From contig NZ_PIZM01000004.1 in the NCBI RefSeq assembly GCF_002835465.1, forward strand, positions 1-64,000: a stretch of DNA of 64,000 nt, given 5' to 3'. The DNA is from Psychromonas sp. psych-6C06. GTDB taxonomy: Bacteria > Pseudomonadota > Gammaproteobacteria > Enterobacterales > Psychromonadaceae. Shown in pieces: positions 27,596 through 37,415 of the stretch. The notes under the pieces are model-generated. The model was not told where the DNA came from. It was given only the letters and a program-made list of their open reading frames with translations, and ran no database searches. Made by a program: the position numbers and the translations under genes. The first letter of the stretch is position 1. Every line of letters begins with the position of its first letter.

Positions 27596-29765
27596 TTCGC
27601 ATACTCAGCGCAATGCGTTGACGAGTGAGATCGATTTCTAATACTTTAACGGAAACAATTTGCCCCGCTTTGACAATTTGCGTGGGATCGCTGACAAATT
27701 TATCTGCAAGATGCGATATGTGTACTAAACCATCTTGATGCACGCCAATATCCACAAATGCCCCAAAGTTTGTTACATTAGATACTACACCTTGTAACAT
27801 TAGCCCTACGCTTAAATCTGATATTTCATTAATCCCCTCGGCATATTTTACTGTTTTAAACTCTGGACGAGGATCTCGATTGGGCTTTTTCAACTCATCA
27901 ATAATTGCGCCGATTGTTAATGTGCCAAACTGTTGGTCAATTAAGTCTCTTTGCTGAAGATTATCTAATAGTGCTGTATTGCTAAGCAGTTGTTTGATTT
28001 CAAGACCTAACTGCTTAGCCATTTTATTGACCAGATAATAACTCTCTGGATGTACCGCTGTGTTATCAAGTGGGTTATGTGCCTCAGTAATACGCAGGAA
28101 ACCCGCACATTGCTGAAAAGCTTTATCGCCAAGTCGCACTACTTTCTTTAGCGCACTACGCGTATAAAACAAGCCATGCTGATCACGATAATTGACGATG
28201 TTTTCTGCAATACTTGGGTTTAGGCCTGCAACATAGCGTAATAAAGGCGCAGAGGCACTATTGAGATCCACGCCAACGGCATTAACACAATCCTCTACCA
28301 CGGCGTGCAAGCGTTGGCTTAATTGCGTTTGGTTGACATCATGCTGATACAAACCAACACCAATGGCTTTGGCATCAATTTTGACCAATTCTGCCAAAGG
28401 ATCTTGTAATCGCCTTGCTATCGATACCGCACCACGAATCGAGACATCTAGGCGGGGCAATTCATCACTAGCTAACGCGGAAGCAGAATACACCGATGCC
28501 CCCGCCTCACTGACGATCAAATGCCGAATATCAAGACCACTGCTTGATATACAATCACTCATAAACTGATCACTTTCACGCGAGGCGGTGCCATTACCGA
28601 TTGCAATTAAATCCACCTGATACTGTGTTAATAGTTTAATGACCTGTTGCTTGGCAATATCATATTGCTGTTGTGGTGCATGTGGATAGATAGTTGCGCT
28701 ATTTAAATATTTTCCAGTGGCATCAATAACCGCCACTTTACAGCCGCTACGAAAACCGGGATCAAAGCCAAGTACTACTTTACGTCCAGCTGGCGCACAC
28801 ATTAGTAATTCTTTTAAATTAGTGGCAAATAGCTGAATTGCCTCTTCGTGGGCTTTCTCTTTTAATGTACTGATAATTTGTGTTTCTAACATCGGCAATA
28901 GTTTCGATTTCCAAGCTTTTCTTATCACCTCAACTCGCCAATTATTTGCCATCAGCCCCTTCAATGAGAAACCTAAATGGTTGGCGATTAACACTTCGCA
29001 ATAAGATGTTTTAATACTTTTATCTTGTCGTGGATCAGGCTCTATTTTTAGCCGTAAAAAACCTTCACTTTTAGCACGTAGAATGGCTAACAAACGATGT
29101 GATAACATCCGTCTTATTGGTTCGTTATAATTAAAATAATCTTTGAATTTAAGCGCTTCTTGCTCTTTTCCCTTGATAACAGAAACCTTAAAGTTTGCAT
29201 TATTAAGCAGTTGTTTTCTCAGTTTATCAAGCAGGCTAAGATCAACAATTAAACGCTCTATAAGTATCTGCATCGCCCCTGCTACTAACGCTTCTATGTT
29301 ATTAAAAGCGGGACAACGATAAGATTTACAAAGTATCGTTTTATCACTTTCAGGCTGAAACCAAAGCTTGTCGGCCAGCGACTCAAGCCCAGCATCTATC
29401 GCTAATTGCGCTTTATTAACCCGTTTACTTTTAAAAGGTAGGTAGAGTTGTTCTAATATCGTTTTACTTTGACAACTTTTTACCTGTTCACGCAATTGAG
29501 GCGTTAATTTCCCAGATTCATTGAGCGCTTTTAAGATAGCCTCTCTGCGAGTATCAAGCTCACGTAAATATATTAAGCGCGTTTCTAAAGAACGCAGTTG
29601 TATATCATCAAGCCCACTCGTCATCTCTTTGCGATAACGAGCGATAAATGGCACCGTATTACCATCGTCATAGAGGGTAATGAAAGCATTAACCTGCGGT
29701 TTTGTCAGGTTTAGTTCATTGGTGAGTTGCTGATTGATGTCTGTTATTATTACTGGCTTATTCAT
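27588..29765 (-). CDS. tex: Tex family transcription accessory RNA-binding protein
   Basis: A 725-residue protein with Tex architecture: N-terminal helical region (PFIARYRKEMTSGLDDIQLR), YqgF/RNase H-like domain (GFDPGFRSGCKVAVIDATGK at about 333-352), helix-hairpin-helix region (NSASAPLLRYVAGL, SIAENIVNYRD) and a C-terminal S1 domain (NFGAFVDIGVHQDGLVHIS). Tex/Spt6-like proteins bind nucleic acid and elongating RNA polymerase. The protein ends soon after S1 (LTRQRIALSMRND), lacking the basic tail of about 50 residues found in E. coli YhgF. The stop overlaps trmK. The gene is divergent from the oxidoreductase gene at 29822. Confidence 0.95.
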   Translation of the reverse strand: MNKPVIITDINQQLTNELNLTKPQVNAFITLYDDGNTVPFIARYRKEMTSGLDDIQLRSLETRLIYLRELDTRREAILKALNESGKLTPQLREQVKSCQSKTILEQLYLPFKSKRVNKAQLAIDAGLESLADKLWFQPESDKTILCKSYRCPAFNNIEALVAGAMQILIERLIVDLSLLDKLRKQLLNNANFKVSVIKGKEQEALKFKDYFNYNEPIRRMLSHRLLAILRAKSEGFLRLKIEPDPRQDKSIKTSYCEVLIANHLGFSLKGLMANNWRVEVIRKAWKSKLLPMLETQIISTLKEKAHEEAIQLFATNLKELLMCAPAGRKVVLGFDPGFRSGCKVAVIDATGKYLNSATIYPHAPQQQYDIAKQQVIKLLTQYQVDLIAIGNGTASRESDQFMSDCISSSGLDIRHLIVSEAGASVYSASALASDELPRLDVSIRGAVSIARRLQDPLAELVKIDAKAIGVGLYQHDVNQTQLSQRLHAVVEDCVNAVGVDLNSASAPLLRYVAGLNPSIAENIVNYRDQHGLFYTRSALKKVVRLGDKAFQQCAGFLRITEAHNPLDNTAVHPESYYLVNKMAKQLGLEIKQLLSNTALLDNLQQRDLIDQQFGTLTIGAIIDELKKPNRDPRPEFKTVKYAEGINEISDLSVGLMLQGVVSNVTNFGAFVDIGVHQDGLVHISHLADKFVSDPTQIVKAGQIVSVKVLEIDLTRQRIALSMRND

Positions 29766-29821
29766 AGTTTAATTCTTATTATTGTTTTACTTTTCATTCG
29801 CTATTCATAAAAGGGTTTCAC

Positions 29822-30796
29822 ATGATCAACTTTGCAGTCATTGGTAGTAACTGGATCACCGAAAAATTCGTTAACGCAACACGTGTTGATAATGCGCTTT
29901 CATTACGGGCAGTTTACTCCCGCACATTAAAAAGCGCACAGCTTTTTGCAGATAAGTTTTCTGTGTCCACCTGCTATGACGATCTGCAGACACTGGCTGA
30001 TGATGATGATATTAAAGCTGTTTATATTGCGAGCCCCAACTCGTTGCACTTTGAACAATCCATGCAGATGCTAAAAGCGGGTAAACATGTCATTTGTGAA
30101 AAACCACTTGCCTCTAATGCAGCACAAGTTGAACAACTTTTTGATGTAGCAATTGAAAATGGCGTGATCCTTTTTGAAGCTTATATGAGTGCACATTTGC
30201 CTAATTTCAAACAGGTAAAAAATAACTTAAATAAAATTTCTCCGATACGCAAAGCAAATATTCATTACTGCCAATACTCTTCACGCTACCCAGCTTACCT
30301 TGCAGGTAATAATCCGAATACTTTTAATCCACAATTCTCAAATGGCTCAATAATGGATATTGGTTATTACTGTATCGCTTTTACTGTTGCCCTATTTGGT
30401 AAGCCTAAAAAGATCCAAGCGCAAGCTCACCTACTTCAATCAGGTGTTGATGGATGCGGTACTGTTATACTGGATTATGGCGACTTTATTGTTACCGTTG
30501 ATCATTCAAAAATCAGTAATTCAACACTGGATAATGAGATTCAGGGAGAGAATGGCAACCTGACTATCAAGCACGTTGCCCTATGTGAAAAAGTAACCTT
30601 GACGCAACAGGAAAGTCTGGATTTAACGCTTGAGCAAAATGAAAACAGCATGTCCTATGAAGCTCAATTTTTTGCTAAACAGATAATTGCTAAGCAGATT
30701 GACGAGGAAGCAATGCAACGCGCCAAAACAACCGCGGCAGTGATCACTGAAATTCGTCGCTTAACTGGGGTTAAATTTCCTGCAGACAATAAATAA
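29822..30796 (+). CDS. Gfo/Idh/MocA family NAD(P)-dependent oxidoreductase
   Basis: A 324-residue protein with an N-terminal Rossmann fold (FAVIGSNWITEKFV, where the usual G-x-G-x-x-G is replaced by GSNWIT), the strand VYIASPNSLHFE and the family motif CEKPLASN with the catalytic-region lysine. The C-terminal domain is the alpha/beta fold of the family (SNGSIMDIGYYCIAFTVALFG contains the D-x-G-x-Y stretch). These enzymes oxidise or reduce sugars, polyols or related ring compounds; the substrate is unknown. It appears to stand alone, divergent from tex and upstream of the DUF3943 protein. Confidence 0.88.
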   Translation: MINFAVIGSNWITEKFVNATRVDNALSLRAVYSRTLKSAQLFADKFSVSTCYDDLQTLADDDDIKAVYIASPNSLHFEQSMQMLKAGKHVICEKPLASNAAQVEQLFDVAIENGVILFEAYMSAHLPNFKQVKNNLNKISPIRKANIHYCQYSSRYPAYLAGNNPNTFNPQFSNGSIMDIGYYCIAFTVALFGKPKKIQAQAHLLQSGVDGCGTVILDYGDFIVTVDHSKISNSTLDNEIQGENGNLTIKHVALCEKVTLTQQESLDLTLEQNENSMSYEAQFFAKQIIAKQIDEEAMQRAKTTAAVITEIRRLTGVKFPADNK

Positions 30797-30892
30797 AGTC
30801 GATTAATATATTATATCTTTGCGCTAGATCGCATTTTACTGTAAATTTGCGCCCCATATTTATTGTTTATTAAAAATTATTTTGGTGTTGAT

Positions 30893-32287
30893 GTGCATTC
30901 TCATTTTTATTTAAAAACTGCGTTACCGCTTGCGCTACTGTTTACCTCTTTTACTTTTGCTGAAAGTGCTCCTGCGGAGCCGGCACTAAGTGAAACGAGC
31001 ATTGAAATTTATCAAAAACACGCGACCAACTCTGCTTGGGAAGAGAAAGATATCGACCCCGCTTTTTATGACAGCCCCTATCAGGTATCTTTGTTTGACT
31101 CAAAAAATGGCGAAGATAGTGATCGCTTACTGTCACAAACTTATTCTATATTTGGGCTTGGGTTAGGTGTAATTGCAGTGCTCGCTGTAATGCCAGAAGA
31201 GATCACGAACTGGGAAAAAACCGACCTACAGCTTGGAAAGAAATGGGCTGACAATGTTAAATCAGGCCCCACTTGGGATAGGGATGATGTGGTTTTAAAC
31301 TATGTCATGCATCCTTACTTCGGTGGCGTTTATTACCAATCAGCACGTAAATCAGGTTACCGTCAATGGGATGCATTTATGTATTCAGCGGTTATGTCCA
31401 CTTTTTTCTGGGAATATGGTGTTGAAGCTTTCGCTGAAGTCCCCTCTCTTCAAGATTTAGTAGTTACACCTGTATTAGGTTGGGCTTATGGCGAATGGGC
31501 ATATACCACTGAGCGCGATATATGGCTTAACGGTGGTACTGTTTTAGGCTCTGAATACCTTGGAAATACTGCACTGTTCTTTTTAGATCCCGTTGACTCA
31601 CTTGGCCGTAACTTCAATTATCTATTGGGCAAAGACGTTATTAAAGCCGGCACAGGATACTTTACCTTTAACGAAGTCCCACTTCCGTACGGTACAGAAA
31701 CTGAAAATCAAATAGGCTTAAAAGTAAGCTATATATTTGGTGATGATGATAGCCCTGCATTGCCAGGTATCAGTGGAAAGAAAGTGGTACTTTCTCGTTA
31801 TGAATCTCGAACAGAGGATCCGGTAGATACAGGTATCATTGGTGTTTCTGCCGGTGGAGCTTGGGTAAACTTAGATGATGAGTGGGGCAAAAAAAGTGCC
31901 TTTGGAACACAGTGGTCACTTGGACTTTACTTTACGCGTAGCTTTTCTACTCGCTTAAACTATACCCGTGCAACAGTGGATAGTAAATCGGCTGGCGATG
32001 ATATGATTTATGAAAACTACGGCATAGATAGTCAATACTACTTTAATAGCGATGCTAATTTACGCCCCTTTATCACTGCCGGTTTAGGCGAAATGATGGC
32101 CGACGAAGATAAAACTAAAAGACGTTTTCAAATAAATGCAGGTCTTGGCTTACATTACAAAATTACCAATAACTGGGCTATTCAAGGTGATTGGCGGAGC
32201 TACTACAGCACACGTACCAAAACCCATGAGAACCATTTAAGTAGTTCTATTATTTACCGCTTTGGTAAAGGTGAGTGGTCGCTTTAA
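30893..32287 (+). CDS. DUF3943 outer-membrane protein with C-terminal beta-barrel
   Basis: About 464 residues. The GTG at 30893 is proposed as start because it gives a clean signal peptide (MHSHFYLKTALPLALLFTSFTFA); a TTG at 30863 would add ten residues. The DUF3943-like region (NYVMHPYFGGVYYQSARKSG, STFFWEYGVEAF, LGWAYGEW) is followed by strands alternating aromatic and polar residues and ending in a barrel-type C-terminus (SSIIYRFGKGEWSL). The family is thought to lie in the outer membrane and has no known function. A strong hairpin follows the gene. Confidence 0.78.
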   Translation: MHSHFYLKTALPLALLFTSFTFAESAPAEPALSETSIEIYQKHATNSAWEEKDIDPAFYDSPYQVSLFDSKNGEDSDRLLSQTYSIFGLGLGVIAVLAVMPEEITNWEKTDLQLGKKWADNVKSGPTWDRDDVVLNYVMHPYFGGVYYQSARKSGYRQWDAFMYSAVMSTFFWEYGVEAFAEVPSLQDLVVTPVLGWAYGEWAYTTERDIWLNGGTVLGSEYLGNTALFFLDPVDSLGRNFNYLLGKDVIKAGTGYFTFNEVPLPYGTETENQIGLKVSYIFGDDDSPALPGISGKKVVLSRYESRTEDPVDTGIIGVSAGGAWVNLDDEWGKKSAFGTQWSLGLYFTRSFSTRLNYTRATVDSKSAGDDMIYENYGIDSQYYFNSDANLRPFITAGLGEMMADEDKTKRRFQINAGLGLHYKITNNWAIQGDWRSYYSTRTKTHENHLSSSIIYRFGKGEWSL

Positions 32288-32308
32288 AGCATTTATAATC
32301 TGGCATAT

Positions 32309-32345
32309 ATCCAGAATAAGTTTTTTAAATAAGCCTATTCTGGAT
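32309..32345. terminator. Bidirectional terminator hairpin
   Basis: ATCCAGAATA and TATTCTGGAT form a perfect 10-bp stem with a 17-nt loop containing a T-run. It lies between convergent genes and overlaps the 3' end of the acetyltransferase gene. Confidence 0.6.
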
Positions 32346-32943
32346 CTGCAAACTCTCCCCACCAACTGGCTAACAACTCCTCTGATGGCATTTGACCATG
32401 TACCACATTTTTAATTACACGACATGGGTTACCAACTGCAATCACATCACTGGGAATATCTTTCGTGACGACACTTCCAGCACCAATAACACTTCTAGAT
32501 CCAATGGTGACACCACCTAGGACAATGCTTCCCGCACCTATCCAGACATTATCACCAATATTAATTGGCTCTGCACAGGCATAAGGCTTAACACGCTCAG
32601 CTAAGTCTATCGGATGGTTTACCGTACTTAATACAACATTAGGGGCAAGTAAAACATACTCACCAATAGTTACCGGGGCAATATCTAAAATTTTAACATC
32701 ATAGTTAATAAAGCCCCCTTCACCAAAGAAGATGTTACTCCCCATATCACATTGAAAAGGAGGCTCAATATGGGTGTTTTTAAAACGGCCAAAAAGCGTA
32801 GATAAAATTTTATGACGTTTTTCACCTTCACTGGGACGAGAAAAATTAAAATCGTATAGTTTCTCTTTACAAGCAAGTTGTTGTTTCACCAACTTTTTAT
32901 CAATGCGCAATTGCACTGAAAAATCTTCCACTTTTTTATGCAT
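32335..32943 (-). CDS. Hexapeptide-repeat sugar O-acetyltransferase (Maa/LacA-like)
   Basis: A 202-residue left-handed beta-helix acetyltransferase. The N-terminal helical part (LACKEKLYDFNFSRP) is the Mac/maltose-acetyltransferase lead-in. Hexapeptide repeats run from CDMGSNIFFGEGGFINYD through IGDNVWIGAGSIVLGGVTIG to IGAGSVVTKDIPSDVIAVG. The acetyl-CoA-dependent catalytic His is expected in STVNHPID. Members acetylate sugars or galactosides with acetyl-CoA in the cytoplasm. It lies 20 bp downstream of the SppA-like gene, so the two may share a transcript. Confidence 0.88.
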   Translation of the reverse strand: MHKKVEDFSVQLRIDKKLVKQQLACKEKLYDFNFSRPSEGEKRHKILSTLFGRFKNTHIEPPFQCDMGSNIFFGEGGFINYDVKILDIAPVTIGEYVLLAPNVVLSTVNHPIDLAERVKPYACAEPINIGDNVWIGAGSIVLGGVTIGSRSVIGAGSVVTKDIPSDVIAVGNPCRVIKNVVHGQMPSEELLASWWGEFADPE

Positions 32944-32963
32944 GATGCCCTCTACCAGCCATA

Positions 32964-33923
32964 TTAATGTAGTGTTAAAGACTGACTCTGTGTTGATAGC
33001 TGATTGGCAATGCCACTACCAATTGAAATTCCTAGCTTTTCAATAACCTCATTGATTGCTGAAGATTTAACTGAGTAATCAACAACCTCTTCTGCTCCGA
33101 CAATCTCTCTTGCGACAAAACCTGGGCTACCTAATCCATCGATTAAACCTAAAGACAATGCTTGCTCACCATTCCAAATAAGTCCCGAGTACAGTTTCTC
33201 TTGCTCTTCGGCCGCTTTAATCCGATCGCCTCGTCCCTCTTGAACAACGGCAATAAATTGTTGGTGAGTGACATCTAACACCTGTTGCCAAAACTTTGCT
33301 TCACTCTCTTTTTCAGGAGAGAAGGGATCTAGAAATGCCTTATGTTCTCCAGAGGTAAAATGGCGGCGTTTAACCCCCACTTTTTCCATTAAATCCACAA
33401 AACCAAAACTAGATGCGGTGACGCCAATTGACCCCACTAAGCTGGCTTTGTCAGCATAAATAAAATCAGCACCAGCAGCCATATAATAACCACCAGAAGC
33501 GCCCAACTCTGCAATCACGGCATATAATTTTTTCTCCGGGTATATACCACGCAGGCGTTTCATCTCATCATAAACATAGCCAGCTTGTACTGGGCTACCG
33601 CCGGGGCTATTAATCACTAACATCACGGCTTTACTATGCTCGTTTTTAAAAGCATCTCTTAAACCAGTAACGATACGATTAGCATTAGCTTCTTGATCGG
33701 CAGCGATCACACCATTAACACGGACCAAAGCGGTATGGGATTTCTCTGCACTTATATCCCCCTTGGGAGCAGCATTAAGAATTAATATCAACGCCACAAA
33801 GAGATAAGTAAAAGTCAGTAATTTGAATAAGATCCCCCAGCGCCGTGTTTTTCTTTGCTCAGCAAAAGTTTCTTTAATTATTCCTTTAACCCATTGTTCT
33901 TCTACTTTATTAGTGTCGCTCAT
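32964..33923 (-). CDS. sppA: Short SppA-like signal peptide peptidase (S49 family)
   Basis: A 319-residue membrane-anchored serine protease of the short S49 type. One membrane segment near the N-terminus (ILFKLLTFTYLFVALILILN) is followed by the ClpP-like fold: INSPGGSPVQAGYVYDEM, the catalytic-serine stretch ELGASGGYYMA and SLVGSIGV, which carries the oxyanion region. Such enzymes degrade cleaved signal peptides in the membrane. The start at 33923 (MSDTNKVEEQW) has AGGA seven bases upstream; the longer frame from 34001 overlaps the divergent gene and is rejected. The pairing with a divergent TPR protein at 33996 may mean shared control. Confidence 0.9.
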   Translation of the reverse strand: MSDTNKVEEQWVKGIIKETFAEQRKTRRWGILFKLLTFTYLFVALILILNAAPKGDISAEKSHTALVRVNGVIAADQEANANRIVTGLRDAFKNEHSKAVMLVINSPGGSPVQAGYVYDEMKRLRGIYPEKKLYAVIAELGASGGYYMAAGADFIYADKASLVGSIGVTASSFGFVDLMEKVGVKRRHFTSGEHKAFLDPFSPEKESEAKFWQQVLDVTHQQFIAVVQEGRGDRIKAAEEQEKLYSGLIWNGEQALSLGLIDGLGSPGFVAREIVGAEEVVDYSVKSSAINEVIEKLGISIGSGIANQLSTQSQSLTLH

Positions 33924-33995
33924 TGCTTTATCCTGCCCTATCGTTAGTATCAATAAACTAGCAACATAATTATAACAAAACAAGAGGAAAGCAAC

Positions 33996-34859
33996 GTGCA
34001 CAAACTTTTATTTTTCATTACCTTATGGCTCACTAGCAGTGCACTTTATGCAACCAGTAATGCTGAGACTCAAGCTTCGCAAGCAGACAAAAATCAAATT
34101 CACGATAAGCCATTAGTAGAGCGTTATGTGTTAGATGAACTTAAATCGTTACGCCATGACTTCCAAGACTTAGAGCGACGCATCACTGTCGATATTACTG
34201 ATCGAGAACTCGATGTTGCCGATAAGTCGTTAGGTTATGCATCTAATACAGTGACTTATTTTTTCTATATCATTGCGGGTGTCGCTTCAATGATTGCAAT
34301 GATCGGATGGCAATCTCTGCGAGAAATCAGAGAAAATACTAAAAAAATGGCTAATCAGCAGATAAAAAATATCTCTGAACAGTATGAAAAACAGTTTGAA
34401 ACATTAGAAAAAGACCTACGTCGTAAGACACGTCGTATCGCTGATAATCATATTGAAATTGAAAAAATTAATGAGATTCATAATCTTTGGTTACGGGCAC
34501 AAAAAGCACAAACACCGACACAACGCATTGAAGCTTATGATGAAATTCTAAAAATTCGCGCTGGCGATTTAGAAGCACTTACCTCTAAAGCCGATGCTGT
34601 TATGGAGATGCGTGAATTCCACTGGGCATTAAGTATTTGTAATCGAGTACTAGAAGTAGACGATAATAATCAAAATGCACTTTATCAACGTGCCTGCGCT
34701 TATGCGTGTTTAGGTGTTGAAGAACAAGCTATTTACGATTTAACACGTGCGATTGCTGGTCGAGCAACACTGAAAGAGTTAGCTGCCGAAGAAGCTGACT
34801 TTGAAAACTTAAAGGGTAACGAGAAGTTTGAGCAGTTAATGCATGGCGATCATACTTAA
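33996..34859 (+). CDS. Membrane-anchored coiled-coil/TPR protein
   Basis: A 287-residue protein starting at GTG (GAGG eight bases upstream). It has a signal peptide (MHKLLFFITLWLTSSALYA), a short periplasmic part, one membrane helix (TYFFYIIAGVASMIAMIGW), then a coiled-coil stretch rich in Lys/Glu (about 110-160) and TPR-like helices (about 165-255, LEALTSKADAVMEMREFHWA, NALYQRACAYACLGVEEQ). The topology suggests the TPRs lie in the cytoplasm. It probably scaffolds other proteins; no specific partner is known. It converges on arcB with a strong terminator between. Confidence 0.75.
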   Translation: MHKLLFFITLWLTSSALYATSNAETQASQADKNQIHDKPLVERYVLDELKSLRHDFQDLERRITVDITDRELDVADKSLGYASNTVTYFFYIIAGVASMIAMIGWQSLREIRENTKKMANQQIKNISEQYEKQFETLEKDLRRKTRRIADNHIEIEKINEIHNLWLRAQKAQTPTQRIEAYDEILKIRAGDLEALTSKADAVMEMREFHWALSICNRVLEVDDNNQNALYQRACAYACLGVEEQAIYDLTRAIAGRATLKELAAEEADFENLKGNEKFEQLMHGDHT

Positions 34860-34868
34860 AAGTGCACC

Positions 34869-34906
34869 TGTTACGTCATTGGTTGATTACAACAAATGAC
34901 GTAACA
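34869..34906. terminator. Bidirectional terminator between TPR gene and arcB
   Basis: TGTTACGTCATT and AATGACGTAACA form a perfect 12-bp stem with a 14-nt loop between convergent genes. Confidence 0.75.
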
Positions 34907-34910
34907 ATTG

Positions 34911-37163
34911 TTATTGCTTGGCAATCCACACTTTTAAATCACGAATATCCTGTTCATAGTGACCTTTTATCAGCTCAACCCAGTCGTCAATATTATCCCA
35001 CCACGCCGGTAGATCGGGCGACTGTACTTTTTGAGCTAATTGCTGGATACGCTTTAACCCCACAGAGCCGGCTGCACCTTTCATTTTATGCGCCTCGCTG
35101 ACAATACGCTCTTTATCTTTGGCTACCATATTAGACTCTAATACCTGCATATAATCGGGCATCATTTTTGCGAATAATGCAATGTTATCAAGCATCACAG
35201 AGCGTGGAATAAACGCTAATAGTTCAGTAAGCATCGGGGTATCAAAAACAGCTTCTTTAGCATCCTCCTGAATCGTCTTCTCAGCTAATGGTGGCCTATC
35301 ACTCTGTGGAGAGTCATCCGTGAAAAAATGCTTTAGCATCTGTTTGAAGGAGCTTACGGTGAGGGGTTTACCCAACGCATCATCCATTCCTTTATCAATA
35401 AATGACTGTTTATCAGTAAAAACATTCGCAGTTAAAGCGACGATAGGAGGTAATTGGTTATGCTTTTCACGTAGTAAAGTGGTGACCTGATAGCCATCCA
35501 TATCTGGCAGCTGTATATCCATCAAAATAAGTTGATAATTATTTTCTTCTACTTTTTGTAACGCCTGCTCTCCATTTTCAGCCACATCCACTTGGTGGCC
35601 TAATTTGTTGAGTAGTGCTTTAGCAACAACCACATTAAGGGCGATATCTTCTACCAATAAGATACACAGTTCTGGCACCTTTGCTTCGCTTTCTTGCGCA
35701 AGAGAAAACTTATCAGGACATACCACCGGTAAACAAAGTTTAAAGGTGCTGCCTTTTCCAAGCTCACTACTCACTGTGATATGACCTCCCATTGCGTCCA
35801 CTATTTTTTTAGAAACAGCCAGACCAATCCCGGTACCGGTTGCATGTCGATTACCCTTTACTTGGTAGTACATAGCAAATATTTTTTCTAATTGGTCCTC
35901 TGGAATACCAATACCAGAGTCTTCAATCTCAAAACACAGACGAGCCTTATTAGCATTTTCAAATTCGCAAAAACAACGAATACTGACTTTACCCTGCTCA
36001 GTAAACTTCACCGCATTGGTAACAAAATTCCATAATACTTGGCGCAGACGCGTATCATCTGCATCGATATAATCGGGTAAAATACTACCCTGCTCAAAGT
36101 CTAAAGCTAAACCTTTTTGCTCGGTTTGAATAAATGCAAGGCTCTCTAAATCACTAATAAAATCAAGCATATTAATATGATTAGACACTAAGTTTAAACG
36201 TCTTCGATCGAGCTTGTCTAGGTCGACAATATCATTAAAAATATTACCTAGTGTTATGGCGCTCATATGAATAGTTTTTAAGTATTTTCTCTGCTCTGCG
36301 CTTAGCTGATCATCTAATAACATTCGACTTAAGCCGACAATACCATTTAGTGGCGTGCGTAGCTCGTGGCTGATGGTAGAGATGAATGTGGTTTTATCAC
36401 GACTGGCTTTTTCCAGTGATTCTTGATGTTTTTTCCGCTCTGTAATGTCGCGTCCAAATCCGATCACCCCAACGCAAATGTGCTGTGCGTTATACAGTGG
36501 TAACGCACGTACTTCGAAAAAGGCTTGACGACCGTTAGGGTAATTTAGCCAATGTTCATGAATTTGTTCTTGCTCTGTTTCTTGTGCTTTTTGATCCCGT
36601 TGTACAACTTCAATTGCATACTCTTCAGGATAAATGTCAAAGGGCGTTAAACCGATTAGTTCCCCTTCACTTCGGCCAGTTACTAGTTCCATCGCTTTAT
36701 TGCAGCTAACAAATGCTCCCTTTAAATCTCGATGAAAAAAAAGATCAGAAGATGTGTTTAAAAATGATCGTAATAAAATGGTGTGTTCTTCTAATAATTG
36801 TTGTGTTTTTTGCCGTTCAACAATTTCGGACTCAAGTGCGCGGGTCTGTTTTTGATCTTGCGATAACATAACTTGAAGTCTAGCTACGGTGCCATCTAAG
36901 CGTTGCCTGGCTTCTTCGAGATCTCCCACGACCACCGTTAAAAAGTAAACCGCCCATGGCGTAATTAATAGTCCCAAAATAAAAGAACGCGATATATCAC
37001 TGATATCAAGTGGATCATTGAAATAATATGCAAGTAACATCTGTAACACCGAGTCAGCACTAATGATCGCAAAAGCCAGTAACAAGCTGAAACGAAATGC
37101 CCCCAAACGTTTCAGTAATGCTACGTAATAATGTACCCAGGTCTTTAAATTAAAAATACTCAC
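34911..37163 (-). CDS. arcB: Aerobic respiration control sensor kinase ArcB
   Basis: A 750-residue tripartite sensor kinase. Two membrane helices (about 25-45 and 58-80), a coiled coil (85-125), a PAS domain (130-243), HisKA with His266 in STISHELRTPLNG, HATPase (DSGIGIPEDQLEKIF, GTGIGLAVSKK), a receiver (LILMDIQLPDMDGYQ) and a C-terminal HPt (EAHKMKGAAGSVG). It phosphorylates ArcA under low oxygen. The E. coli enzyme is silenced by quinone oxidation of Cys180 and Cys241. Here the first is kept (Cys154 in FVSCNKAMEL) but the second is Phe215 (GRQAFFEVR), while another cysteine lies at 230 (QHICVGVIG). Redox sensing may therefore use a different cysteine pair. Confidence 0.95.
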   Translation of the reverse strand: MSIFNLKTWVHYYVALLKRLGAFRFSLLLAFAIISADSVLQMLLAYYFNDPLDISDISRSFILGLLITPWAVYFLTVVVGDLEEARQRLDGTVARLQVMLSQDQKQTRALESEIVERQKTQQLLEEHTILLRSFLNTSSDLFFHRDLKGAFVSCNKAMELVTGRSEGELIGLTPFDIYPEEYAIEVVQRDQKAQETEQEQIHEHWLNYPNGRQAFFEVRALPLYNAQHICVGVIGFGRDITERKKHQESLEKASRDKTTFISTISHELRTPLNGIVGLSRMLLDDQLSAEQRKYLKTIHMSAITLGNIFNDIVDLDKLDRRRLNLVSNHINMLDFISDLESLAFIQTEQKGLALDFEQGSILPDYIDADDTRLRQVLWNFVTNAVKFTEQGKVSIRCFCEFENANKARLCFEIEDSGIGIPEDQLEKIFAMYYQVKGNRHATGTGIGLAVSKKIVDAMGGHITVSSELGKGSTFKLCLPVVCPDKFSLAQESEAKVPELCILLVEDIALNVVVAKALLNKLGHQVDVAENGEQALQKVEENNYQLILMDIQLPDMDGYQVTTLLREKHNQLPPIVALTANVFTDKQSFIDKGMDDALGKPLTVSSFKQMLKHFFTDDSPQSDRPPLAEKTIQEDAKEAVFDTPMLTELLAFIPRSVMLDNIALFAKMMPDYMQVLESNMVAKDKERIVSEAHKMKGAAGSVGLKRIQQLAQKVQSPDLPAWWDNIDDWVELIKGHYEQDIRDLKVWIAKQ

Positions 37164-37415
37164 GAATGCCCCACGGATAATGGAAAAGTAATATTGTAAG
37201 CAATATCACCTTGAAATGGTTGCGGTTATTACACATTTCAGCAATTAATTATCTATTAAACGCAGAATAAAGCAGAGCGTCGGTCAATAAATAGACAATT
37301 TAATCAATCACTGATAATCCTTTTCATTTGGAGGTTTTTAATTGTCACGAACACGTTTATAATGCTCCGCTTAAATTTATTAACTTTTAATATCCTGTGA
37401 AGGGAGTTTTTTCTG

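Noticed and set aside
30863-30892. Upstream TTG start for the DUF3943 protein
   Set aside because: No ribosome site, and the signal peptide is better from the GTG at 30893; uncertainty remains.
33924-34001. N-terminal extension of the SppA-like protein
   Set aside because: It would overlap the divergent TPR gene and skips the well-placed AGGA site before 33923.
37321-37363. Zur-type operator before folE2
   Set aside because: No palindrome matching the known Zur consensus was evident; only a TATAAT box could be pointed out.
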